NCBI GenBank assembly: GCA_013138975.1
Contig: WTBR01000034.1
Location: 29,761-93,760, forward strand
Length of the DNA stretch: 64,000 bases
Reading direction: 5' to 3'
Source of the DNA: Bacteroidales bacterium
Lineage (GTDB): Bacteria > Bacteroidota > Bacteroidia > Bacteroidales > UBA12077
The notes below the pieces were generated by a model. It worked only from the letters and a program-made list of their open reading frames with translations. It was not told where the DNA came from and ran no database searches. Below are positions 1 to 8,900 of the stretch, in pieces. Position numbers and translations under genes: made by a program. Each line of letters opens with the position of its first letter. The first letter of the stretch is position 1.

Positions 1-2245
1 TACTTAGAGCTCGTTTTCTATCGAAGGTAACAGATATGCCTTCATGCGGAACAGATGGAAACACCTTCGTGTTTGAAGGCGCAGGATGCAATAAGTAAGT
101 TCTTGGTGCAAGGTCTTCCATTTCCACATTAAAATGTTCAAAGACCTTAGTAATATAATTTTCAAGACTCTTATCACGGTCTTCAGTCTGAATTTGTTTC
201 ACTAGTTTTTTTGCAACTTCAGGTCGAAAAGAATTCATTTCCAACAATCTATCACGTCCGTTTGCAAGGCTTATTTTAAGTTCTTTTTGAAAAGTTGATG
301 TGTCGTTTATCAAAGCATCCAATTGATTATCTGCTTCTGGTGATGAGACAGATTTGAAAATAGTTAGAATTCGTTCACTAAATAATTTAGAAATTTTATT
401 TCCGCCCTCAAGATTTTCTTCAAAGGCATTTAATCCTTCATGAAACCACCTCACAAGAATATGTTGTGGGCTTTCCTCAAGATATGGAATATGAAGGTGT
501 ATATCTTTTGTTTGGCCAATTCTGTCCAAACGTCCTATGCGTTGTTCCAACAATTCAGGATGAAACGGCAAGTCGAATAGGATGAGGTGATGTGCAAATT
601 GAAAATTTCTTCCTTCGCTTCCTATTTCAGAACAAAGAAGTAATCGTGCGCCATCTGTTTCAGAGAACCAGGCTGCATTTCTGTCTCGTTGTACAATTGT
701 GAGGTCTTCGTGAAAAACACTTAGTTTAAGATTAGCAACCTTAGCTAAGGTTTTTTCCAATGCAAGAACCTTTTCTTTACTTTTACATATGAGAAGTGCT
801 TTTGCCGGATATATTTCCTTCATTTTATTCTTAAGCCAAACTACCCTGGGATCTTCTGCAAACCAAAATTGTTGTCGATCTGTAGCATTTGGTGAAATCC
901 CCATATCCTTGTTAAATTCAAGCCTTAAGCGTTTAACCCACAAGTTCTGATTATCGGTTACTTTTAAGGGAATTAGATGTGCTTTTCTCTTTGGGAATCC
1001 GCTAATTGCCAATCGTGAATTTCTGAATAATACGCGACCGGGGCCATGTTGATCAAGCAAATCTTCAATGAGATTATTCTTTGCTAAATCTCCTCCTGTG
1101 GACAATGATTCGATTCTTTTTTTGGAAAAAATGGATTCCAGTAATTTTGTTTCCTTAGTTTTCAGATCCTTCCCTAAGGATAAGCTTTCTACTATATTTG
1201 CTATGTTTTTATGGTCAGTGGATTCGTTTTTGAAATCATCGTAGTTATCATATCTGCTTGGATCCAGTAAACGAAGTCGTGCGAAATGACTTTCCTGACC
1301 TAATTGTTCAGGGGTAGCAGTTAAGAGAAGTAATCCTTTTGCTACTTTGCTTAATAGTTCAACGACAGCATACTCCGGGCTTACTTTGTCAACAGACCAT
1401 TCTAAGTGATGTGCTTCATCTACAACAAGCATATCCCAGCTAGCAGAAAGTGCTTGACGGGTTCGCTTTTCTGAACCGGCCAAAAATTCAGTACTACAAA
1501 TAATAAGTTGATCGTCCAGAAATGGGTTTCCATCCGGCGCATTATCATCAAGTGCATCACAACGCTCTTCATCAAAAATATTAAACCACAGGTTAAAACG
1601 ACGTAGTACTTCTACAAACCATTGGTGTATTAAGGACTCCGGAACTAAAATTAGTACTCTTGAAATTCGTCCACTCAACAATAAGCGGTGCAGAATTAAG
1701 CAAGCCTCAATGGTTTTTCCAAGACCTACTTGATCTGAAAGCAAGACACGAGGAGCATATCGTGAACTCACCTCATGTGCTATGTAAAGTTGGTGAGGAA
1801 TAAGATCGATTCTTCCACCCACAAATCCATTTACGGGAGATATTCTTCTTTTATGATCGTTTAAAAGAGTTTCCCTACGTAAGGCAAATTTTTCCGGTGA
1901 ATCTACATCACCTGTAAAGAGTTTATCGTCTGCCCCGTGAATTACAGACACTTCTCCGAGCTCTGCCTCAGACAATGTTCTTTCGTTTCCGTAATATATG
2001 TATAGGTTGTCTGCTTGCTCAACCCGTTCAATTAGCAATGCTTGTTTATTGGTATCTGTTATGGTATCACCAGGCTTAAAAATAACTCGGCGCAAGGGAG
2101 CGTTTTCTAATGCATAGAGTCGTGTTTCATCGGATATCGGAAAATGTATTTGCACCCTTCCTTTGCTGGTTTCTGTTAAAATTCCAACGCCTAGCTCAGG
2201 CTCACCTTCACTGGTGTATCTTTGATTTGGAAAAAAAATTCCCAT
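1..2245 (-). CDS. rapA: RapA/HepA-like SNF2-family RNA polymerase-associated ATPase, 3' end missing
   Basis: The reading frame starts at 2245 and stays open to the left edge, giving 748 codons; E. coli RapA has 968. The N-terminus resembles the RapA Tudor-like region (GVGILTETSKGRVQIHFP). SNF2 motifs follow in order: LIPHQLYIAHEVSSRYAPRV, a Walker A of DQVGLGKT at residues 171-178, VVDEAHH at 274-280, and a C-terminal helicase block with GSEGRNFQF and EQRIGRLDRIGQ. RapA binds RNA polymerase and frees stalled enzyme so it can be reused; that role is known for the family. The last visible residues (GISVTFDRKRALS) match a conserved stretch near the family's C-terminal region, so roughly 200 residues lie outside the window. 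The Walker A has Gln where most homologues have Glu (DEVGLGKT). It stands alone, with a 546-bp gap upstream. Confidence 0.93.
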   Translation of the reverse strand, partial: MGIFFPNQRYTSEGEPELGVGILTETSKGRVQIHFPISDETRLYALENAPLRRVIFKPGDTITDTNKQALLIERVEQADNLYIYYGNERTLSEAELGEVSVIHGADDKLFTGDVDSPEKFALRRETLLNDHKRRISPVNGFVGGRIDLIPHQLYIAHEVSSRYAPRVLLSDQVGLGKTIEACLILHRLLLSGRISRVLILVPESLIHQWFVEVLRRFNLWFNIFDEERCDALDDNAPDGNPFLDDQLIICSTEFLAGSEKRTRQALSASWDMLVVDEAHHLEWSVDKVSPEYAVVELLSKVAKGLLLLTATPEQLGQESHFARLRLLDPSRYDNYDDFKNESTDHKNIANIVESLSLGKDLKTKETKLLESIFSKKRIESLSTGGDLAKNNLIEDLLDQHGPGRVLFRNSRLAISGFPKRKAHLIPLKVTDNQNLWVKRLRLEFNKDMGISPNATDRQQFWFAEDPRVVWLKNKMKEIYPAKALLICKSKEKVLALEKTLAKVANLKLSVFHEDLTIVQRDRNAAWFSETDGARLLLCSEIGSEGRNFQFAHHLILFDLPFHPELLEQRIGRLDRIGQTKDIHLHIPYLEESPQHILVRWFHEGLNAFEENLEGGNKISKLFSERILTIFKSVSSPEADNQLDALINDTSTFQKELKISLANGRDRLLEMNSFRPEVAKKLVKQIQTEDRDKSLENYITKVFEHFNVEMEDLAPRTYLLHPAPSNTKVFPSVPHEGISVTFDRKRALS

Positions 2246-2791
2246 ATAATGATTCTTATTAAATTATTTATGAATAAACCCAAAATCCAGATTACTTCGT
2301 TTTGTTTTTAAAAAGAGAGGGCTAATAAATATTTTGGTTAACACAATCAAAACTAGAAGTTCTAAATAGCTTGCGAAGAAAACAAAAGTAGTTGAGATTA
2401 CAAAACTTAGGTTTAGATAAATACTAATCGACTAAAATTGTATTTGCCTTTGCTCTTGGCATTTGATTTTTTAGGTAAAAATTATTTGGTTTCGGACTTG
2501 ATAATTCGCCAATAAGCTAATTTTATTTACAATTAAAATACTGATTTTTTTTAGGTCAATTAAAAATAAACGTAGAAATCTTTTTTATTAATAACCTGAG
2601 TTCGACGTAAGAATTTAGCACAAGTAAAATCTAATCAGCACATTTTCAATAACTCTGAGTTTTGGCCCAGAAAATAAAGCTTAACTAACTGTCTACATAA
2701 ATGTAGCAGTTCCATTATTTAAATCGCATATGTCTTTATACTTCAGCCACCTTATAGCATTTGTGGATATATTTCTTTCCTATGTATGTGC
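2246..2791. other. Non-coding gap
   Basis: This 546-bp AT-rich gap separates two minus-strand genes. It must hold the promoter of the rapA-like gene and the 3' end of the flavoprotein unit. I see no convincing TAnnTTTG element, no terminator hairpin and no credible ORF. A short plus-strand frame at its right end is antisense to the flavoprotein gene. Confidence 0.5.
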
Positions 2792-3427
2792 CTATTTTCT
2801 TCCATTTAATATTGATCCCAACATTTTTCCGATAGCTTTAGCTTCTTTTTTTGCTTCACAAGTATATTCAGTCGGACGATTTTTTTCTGCATCTTCTGCA
2901 TTCGTTAATCCCAAGTGTGGGAAAACATTTCCAACCACACAGTCATGACCATAACCGCAGTCATAACATTGTTGATGCCCTGAATCAGTAAATGTGGCAA
3001 TGACAGCCATTTTATTACTAAGCATCATTTTCTCAATAAATGCTGTGGATTCCCGCTTATCACTATCGCGATTCAGTCCAACGGCAATTCCCAATTTTCC
3101 TGCAAAAGGGAATAATTCACGGTGTCTTAAAGCAAATGTTCTTTCCCAGAAAGCATGTCCTATTGCATTTAACATACCATAGTAATTTCCCCCTCCAAAA
3201 ACCAGCGCATCAGCTTTATTTATTTTATTTACCACAGCTTGAAAATCATCCTTTTGAACGCATCTATTGTTTTTTGCACATTTTAGACAACCTAAACAGC
3301 CTTTCATATTTAATTCTGCAAGATGAATCATTTCGTATTCTATGCTGGATTCTTCCAGAATATCTTTCACAATTATTTTTGAATAAGCAGCTTTTCTACC
3401 ACTACTACTAATGCCTATTACTTTCAT
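2792..3427 (-). CDS. Iron-sulfur flavoprotein of the NADPH-dependent FMN reductase / flavodoxin-like family
   Basis: The 211-residue protein opens with a flavodoxin-like beta strand and FMN phosphate loop (MKVIGISSSGRKAAYSK). It then carries C44-X2-C47-X2-C50-X5-C56, the compact cysteine motif that binds a 4Fe-4S cluster in Isf-type iron-sulfur flavoproteins. VFGGGNYYGMLNA matches the second FMN-contact region of the family. A second cysteine group (CYDCGYGHDC) follows at about residue 155, so it may hold another metal site. Such proteins move electrons between ferredoxin-like donors and small acceptors; the substrate cannot be read from sequence. It is monocistronic, with long gaps on both sides. 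The family call is firm, the specific role unknown. Confidence 0.82.
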   Translation of the reverse strand: MKVIGISSSGRKAAYSKIIVKDILEESSIEYEMIHLAELNMKGCLGCLKCAKNNRCVQKDDFQAVVNKINKADALVFGGGNYYGMLNAIGHAFWERTFALRHRELFPFAGKLGIAVGLNRDSDKRESTAFIEKMMLSNKMAVIATFTDSGHQQCYDCGYGHDCVVGNVFPHLGLTNAEDAEKNRPTEYTCEAKKEAKAIGKMLGSILNGRK

Positions 3428-4154
3428 TTTTAATTGCCCCTATTATTTTAATTAATTGATGTTTACCGTATTCAAATTATAAAATCTACAAATTGATCTG
3501 GGATCTCTTCATTATCCTGAAAGTTCCCTGGCCTATTTATCTATGTTTGTAAAAATATCATCAAAATTAGTTTTTTCTCTCTCAAATAATAAAAATTAAT
3601 ATTTTGTTATTACTCGTAATCGGATGAAATAAGGAATTCTTCCTTGTAAGTTAGGCATGAACTAAGTACAAAATGTCAATATTTTAGGATTGGGATGATA
3701 ATTCTTATTGTCAATTAAAGGAGAAATAAAGATAAATACAAACTTTTGGTAAAAATTTGGCTATGTATCGGATTTGCAAGGATCTATCAATGGATTCTTA
3801 GTAATATCAAGACAGTTAGATTGTTAGAGCCTTGCATTATATTGATATGGGCAATATTTTTTTTGTTTACTGGATAATATTTCGTAATTTGCTGGTAATG
3901 TTGATATTGGCAAAAGAATGTTATGTTAGACAAAAAAGGAGTTTGATATAAAATGAGCAAAAAAAAGAAATTTGTTCTCAATGAATTTCATAATATAATA
4001 AGATTAAATGCATTTCGAAAAAGAGAAATTCTTTTTGCTTTTGCAGAACAAAGCCATTCGTAATAATTTTCTAATTAATCTGTGAACGCTTACAAAATAT
4101 TTAAATTCTATAATAAGTGATCATTTTATTAAATTAATATAGGAGAAAAAAGCA
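3428..4154. other. Non-coding gap
   Basis: This 727-bp very AT-rich stretch lies between divergently placed genes. No RNA gene or terminator is evident. A 64-codon minus-strand frame at 3787-3981 has low-complexity hydrophobic and tyrosine-rich composition and no ribosome site, so I do not call it. The right end holds AGGAG at 4141-4145, nine bases before the next start codon. Confidence 0.45.
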
Positions 4155-4523
4155 ATGAAAAAATTCTTTTTATGGTTAAAAAAAATCTTCCTTAAAATTT
4201 TTGGAAGATCAAGAATCAAACTCAACACCGTGATAATCTGGCGTAAGTACGGGCCAGTGGTGAAAATTTCTTATGATTTTAATGGTAACAATAGAAAAGA
4301 ACCCTTACTGCTTTGGATTCATGAATCTGGGGATTTTAAGAAATTTATCAATCTTGCTTTTATAGAAGGTGAATCGGGAGAGCATGAAATTGATATTGTA
4401 TTTGACGATTTTCCTGAAGGTAAAAACTGCGAAGTTACTTTTAGCACACTTGATCTTGAAAGAGCTAAAAATGCTCCTGTTAATATTTTTTCAGTACCAG
4501 AAATACCATTAGCGTTAAATTAA
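4155..4523 (+). CDS. Unrecognised 122-residue protein with cationic amphipathic N-terminus
   Basis: I do not recognise this protein. It begins with a strongly basic, aromatic helix (MKKFFLWLKKIFLKIFGRSR), followed by a predicted beta-rich body with alternating polar and hydrophobic strands and an acidic middle (GESGEHEIDIVFDDFPEG). The N-terminus could be a membrane-surface anchor; it has no small-residue cleavage site, so a classical signal peptide is unlikely. AGGAG lies nine bases before the start, unusual in this window. The stop codon is 14 bases before the next gene, so the two form one transcript and probably one functional unit. The composition differs from neighbouring housekeeping genes, consistent with acquired DNA. 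Confidence 0.65.
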   Translation: MKKFFLWLKKIFLKIFGRSRIKLNTVIIWRKYGPVVKISYDFNGNNRKEPLLLWIHESGDFKKFINLAFIEGESGEHEIDIVFDDFPEGKNCEVTFSTLDLERAKNAPVNIFSVPEIPLALN

Positions 4524-4530
4524 AAGGAGG
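4523..4530 (+). promoter_or_regulatory. Strong Shine-Dalgarno sequence
   Basis: AAAGGAGG ends seven bases before the ATG at 4538 and overlaps the last base of the preceding stop codon. Bacteroidota genes usually lack such sites, and almost no other gene in this window has one. It fixes the start of the 371-residue protein and hints at a foreign origin for the pair. Confidence 0.75.
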
Positions 4531-4537
4531 ATAAGCC

Positions 4538-5653
4538 ATGTCACAAGAAAAAGAAATAAACGATTTAATAAAAAAACATAGAGAAGAAGTTGAAGCTCAA
4601 AAGAAGTTAATCGAATTAATGGATTATATCCCAACGGTTAGATTTATCAACATGCTTCGTTTTTTTGCAAAAATGCTGGGATTATCTGATGATGCTTTAT
4701 TCGCCTTAATTCGATTAATTCAATGTAATACTGAAGGTTTAGAAAAGTTAAAAAATAAAGACTTAAAAGAAATTACTGAGTTTTTCGAGAAATGGGCAGA
4801 GGCAGAATTAGAAGCTGCCGGTTTGGATCCAACGTTTGATTCAGACACTAAAGATGAGTTAAAAAAATGGCAGGAAAAAGTTAAACAGGCGCTGGATAAT
4901 TGGGATCCAAACATGGATTCAAAGCAAGCGGCAGCAGTAGTGTCTGGTTTAAAAGTCGCATTGCTTACGCAATTTCCTAAAGCGCTTAATAAATTTAAGG
5001 AATTAATACCAGATGACATTGCCAAGAAGCTTGGCAAAGAGCAACTAAAAAAAATGGGGCCAACCATATTACGCAAAATATTTGAGGTCATTTTAAAACG
5101 TTGGTTAATTAAAAAATTTGGTAAAGAAGTTGGTAAATCATTATCGGGATGGATTAAAGTAGTTCTTGACCTTATTGAACTGGGTGTTGTAGTAACTTTA
5201 TTATATAAAATAAATGACTTAGCTGAGCTTATTGATGAAAAGTTAGTTCTTATCATAAAAAAACTAGCCAAATATGGACTTGCTTGGCCTAATAACTATA
5301 CGTTTGTTTGGGTTGCAAATAAGAAACCATATAAAGGTGCTATTGTTACAATGATTCCATATATGCGCTGTGCAAAACGTGTAAAAGGTAAAATCGTATG
5401 GTGCGACGGATGCAAAATTAAATTTGCTGATGGAACAGATAAAAAAGCTTTTCGTTTAGGTGAAAAATCGGAATATTATGATCCGGAAAAAAAGATATGG
5501 AGACTCTATTACGATATAGATAAGAAAAGCACAGAGGATTGTAAATGTCTAAAAGAATGCGAAGTGTGCTATACCTATCTTTTAGTTATTGTGTTATCTC
5601 CAGATGGCATGCCAATGGTTTTTAAAATTTTAATAGGAGTAAAGGTTTGCTAG
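4538..5653 (+). CDS. Unrecognised 371-residue helical protein with a cysteine-rich C-terminal domain
   Basis: I do not recognise this protein. Residues 1-200 are almost entirely helical and charged, rich in Lys and Glu. A hydrophobic stretch around 205-225 (VVLDLIELGVVVTLLYKI) could be one membrane helix. The C-terminal part (250-371) looks beta-rich and holds eight cysteines, at 278, 289, 292, 335, 337, 341, 344 and 371. These include C-X2-C and C-X-C-X3-C-X2-C, which suggests metal binding or disulfides. The start is fixed by AAAGGAGG. It is co-transcribed with the 122-residue protein before it. The 3' side is followed by a stretch of stable hairpins. A small membrane-linked module, for example a defence or toxin pair, is possible but unproven. 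Confidence 0.65.
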   Translation: MSQEKEINDLIKKHREEVEAQKKLIELMDYIPTVRFINMLRFFAKMLGLSDDALFALIRLIQCNTEGLEKLKNKDLKEITEFFEKWAEAELEAAGLDPTFDSDTKDELKKWQEKVKQALDNWDPNMDSKQAAAVVSGLKVALLTQFPKALNKFKELIPDDIAKKLGKEQLKKMGPTILRKIFEVILKRWLIKKFGKEVGKSLSGWIKVVLDLIELGVVVTLLYKINDLAELIDEKLVLIIKKLAKYGLAWPNNYTFVWVANKKPYKGAIVTMIPYMRCAKRVKGKIVWCDGCKIKFADGTDKKAFRLGEKSEYYDPEKKIWRLYYDIDKKSTEDCKCLKECEVCYTYLLVIVLSPDGMPMVFKILIGVKVC

Positions 5654-5689
5654 TTATAAATGACAATAGCCTGTTATCTTGAATTTAGG

Positions 5690-5930
5690 TTTAATTCTAG
5701 GGATTAACATGATTGAAAGGACGAAGAAACCAGCTTATATACTTTATACCTATAAACAGATTTTCACAACGTAAGGAAGCTTTGTTTATGCGACTGAGAG
5801 AGAAATGTACGGGGGATTTAGTATGAATGGAAGGAGCAAAGCTTGTGTACAATTACGAGAATAATTACGAAAGTAATTAAGGTGTGAAAGCTTCACCGCT
5901 AGACAAATAGTCTAGCGGCTGGCTGTAAGG
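5690..5930 (+). other. Highly structured non-coding stretch with consecutive hairpins
   Basis: No ORF fills this gap between two convergent genes. Four complementary pairs follow each other. AAGCTTTG (5777-5784) pairs with CAAAGCTT (5837-5844). TAATTAC-GAAA-GTAATTA (5862-5879) is a seven-pair stem closed by a GNRA tetraloop. GGTG (5881-5884) pairs with CACC (5894-5897). CCGCTAGAC-aaata-GTCTAGCGG (5896-5918) is a perfect nine-pair stem. The last two overlap by two bases and could be alternatives. A GNRA loop followed by short GC stems recalls a structured RNA or the 3' part of a group II intron, but I cannot find a domain V. The last stem, followed by TTTTATT, could also terminate the upstream pair. 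Confidence 0.5.
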
Positions 5931-5999
5931 TTTTATTCTTCAATTAGCATATTAAAAGTAAATATTTATATGTGCAAACACATCCGATAGCTCATTATA

Positions 6000-8900
6000 T
6001 TATTCTAAATTAGCTAAGACCTTCTCAAGTTGTTTTTTAAAGTGTAATTGCAAGCTTTCAATATTTTTGTATACTGTTTGGAAATGACGAAGTTCTTTCA
6101 GCTTGTCTTGGAAATCAAACAAGCTGTTGGAGTCTTGTCGGTTTAAGGCACTGGTATTTAAAGCTGCATCCTTAAAATATGTATACACCAAGGGCTTCCC
6201 GGTTTTCTTAAATTGGCCAAAAGCTGTTTCAAATTCCTCGCTGGTGTACTTACCAACTTTAGTAAAGAACAGACTAACAAAAATATCAGAATTATTAATT
6301 ACATTATTGTATTCATCTTGTATGCGTGTCTGTGACATTGCATCAATGAAATCTTCCCAAAGTTCCAATTTTAAAAAGATGCCCTTTTCTACTAGTCTAT
6401 TATTCTCACGGTTAATAAAGATTTCAAATTGTTCTCTGTCTGTTTGAAGTTCCGAGGAAGAGGCCAGAAATATTTTGAATATTTTTAGCTTTCCTTTTCT
6501 CTCTTTAGGGCTTGAGTATCCATTCAGGATATTAGTAATAGGAAGATCCTCATCTAATTCAACATGGTAAAAAGGCTTATTTTTTTCTTCAAGCTTAACT
6601 AATTGTAAATAGTCCAACCAATATTCATTATATAAGGCCTCCTGTTTGATTTGCATTTGTGGAAATGGATTATGGAGTTTGCGAAATGTTTCCCGAATAG
6701 CATAAAGATAGCTCCTCCGTTCCCTTGTATTACCCATTATTTCTATATTAATAAAGTTTTTACGGAAGGATTGGTAGACTTTTGCCGTGCAAGAACCATT
6801 GGAAATATATACACCACTTCGCCATCGATTATCAAGCAGGATATCTTGGTTCATTTCCACAATAAACCTTGTTATAAATGTATCAGGCGAAAAGTCGTCA
6901 TAGTTATAACGAAAGTGCAGGGATTTATCACTATCCCATTCAAAATCAGGCTCTATATCTTCAAATAGATCAGGTATAAAATAGGTATCCTTTAAATCTT
7001 TTGCCGCATAGCACAGATTGAACTTTTTCATAAGTTCCAATAAATATGCATGTCGGGCTTCCGGGAATCGTTTTTTAGGAAGAATCCGTTTCAAATCTTT
7101 TATAAGCAAACGGCCTTTCTCTTCATCTTTGATTTTAGGATCATTAATGATGGTATAAACTCCATCTATAATCCATTGTGGATTGATTACATTGGTATCA
7201 ATAAGCCGTGGGTCATCCACATAACTAACTACCGTGCCAAGCATACTTAGTAGTTTAAGGTTGCTTTTACGTTCATCTGCCGGAATATCTTTGATAAAAT
7301 CGAGATCTTCATATTCCTGATAAGTAATAAAATCTGTTCCTTTTGCTTCCAGCTTTTCCAACTCTTCTTTAACCGCAAACCACTCCGGAGGGCGCTGTTC
7401 GAACACACCCGGCATAATGTTTTTATTTTTTACGATTGATGTTATTTTCTCTTTTAAATGATCAATTGAATCATTAGATTTAGTATCCTCGCAATCATTA
7501 ATACAGGTTCGAACAAAGCCTATGATATTAGGGTAATCCCGTTCCAAACTTTTTCTATCCAGATCGTGTGAATCAAGGTCAATTTTATTTATGACAACCA
7601 AAACAGGTGCTTTATTACCCAACTGATTGACTAGTTTGAGCCAATGATTAAGTTCATTTCGTTCCCTACGGGCAAGTGTAACCAAAATGTATAATGTTCG
7701 TTCAGAGAAAAAGAACTGGTGTGTACTACGCATGAATTCCTGCCCGCCAAGATCCCAAATATTCAGGCGAATATCTTTGTCTTTATACGGAACTTTGAAA
7801 GGATTTCGCTCTATGCCATGCGTTGTTTTTATCTTTCTTTTAATCTTACCTTTTCTTAAAAGTTCAATTAAATGCGTTTTACCATAATTGCTTTCCCCAA
7901 TAAAAATAACCTTGGCTTCATGTATGGCTTTTAATGTTCCGGCTTTTTGAGCCCTTTGCCATTTGAGTATTTCTGCAATCTGTTCCTTTGGTTTTAATTC
8001 AAATATTTCAGAGCCTACCTTAAATTTATTGTTACTCAATTTAAGAACGATTAGTTTCGTTAGCTTTGATATGCTCTCTGGCAGGTTGCTCAGTTGATTG
8101 CTATCCAAATTAAGCCGGGTCAGGTTCATCAGCTCTGAAATGCTCTCAGGCAGGCTGCTCAATTGATTGCTATCCAAATTAAGATATTCCAAGTTAATCA
8201 GCTCTGAAATACTTTCTGGTAAACTGCTTAATTGATTGATTTCCAGTTCAAGGTTGGTTAGTTTCGTTAGCTTTGAAATATTTTCTGGCAGACTGCTCAA
8301 TTGATTGTTACCTAAATGGAGATATTCCAAGTTAATCAGCTTTGAAATGCTCTCGGGAAAGTCGCTAAATTGATTATAATTTAAATCAAAGTATTTCAGT
8401 TTATTCAATTTTGCAATACTTTTCGGGAGACGTAATATTTTATTATTTCTAAAAGTTAGCTCATGAAGATTGATTAGTTGTGAAATATTTTCTGGTAAAC
8501 TATTTAGTTGATTATAATCTAAATAAAGATACATCAATTTTCTAAGCACTAATATACTTTCTGGTAATTTTGTTAGTTGGTTGTTTTCAATAGAAAGCTG
8601 GGTCAGGTTTGTCAGCTCAGAAATGCTTGCTGGCAGACTGCTCAATTGATTGCTATTTAAAGTAAGCCGAATCAGTTTGGTTAGCTTAGAAATGCTCTCA
8701 GGCAGGCTACTCAATTGATTGTTATTTAAACTAAGATCGGTCAGGTTCGTCAGTTTAGAAATGCTCTCAGGCAGGCTACTCAATTGATTGCTATTCAAAT
8801 TAAGATTGGTCAGGTTCGTCAGCTTTGAAATGCTCTCTGGCAGGCTGCTCAATTGATTGCTATCCAAATCAAGATCGGTCAGGTTCGTCAGCTCTGAAAT

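Noticed and set aside
2730..3411. Plus-strand frames antisense to the flavoprotein gene (2730-2948, 2994-3182, 3040-3411)
   Set aside because: They are shadows of a clear minus-strand gene and have no family resemblance or ribosome sites.
3787..3981. 64-codon minus-strand frame in the 3428-4154 gap
   Set aside because: Low-complexity composition, no ribosome site and no recognisable motif.
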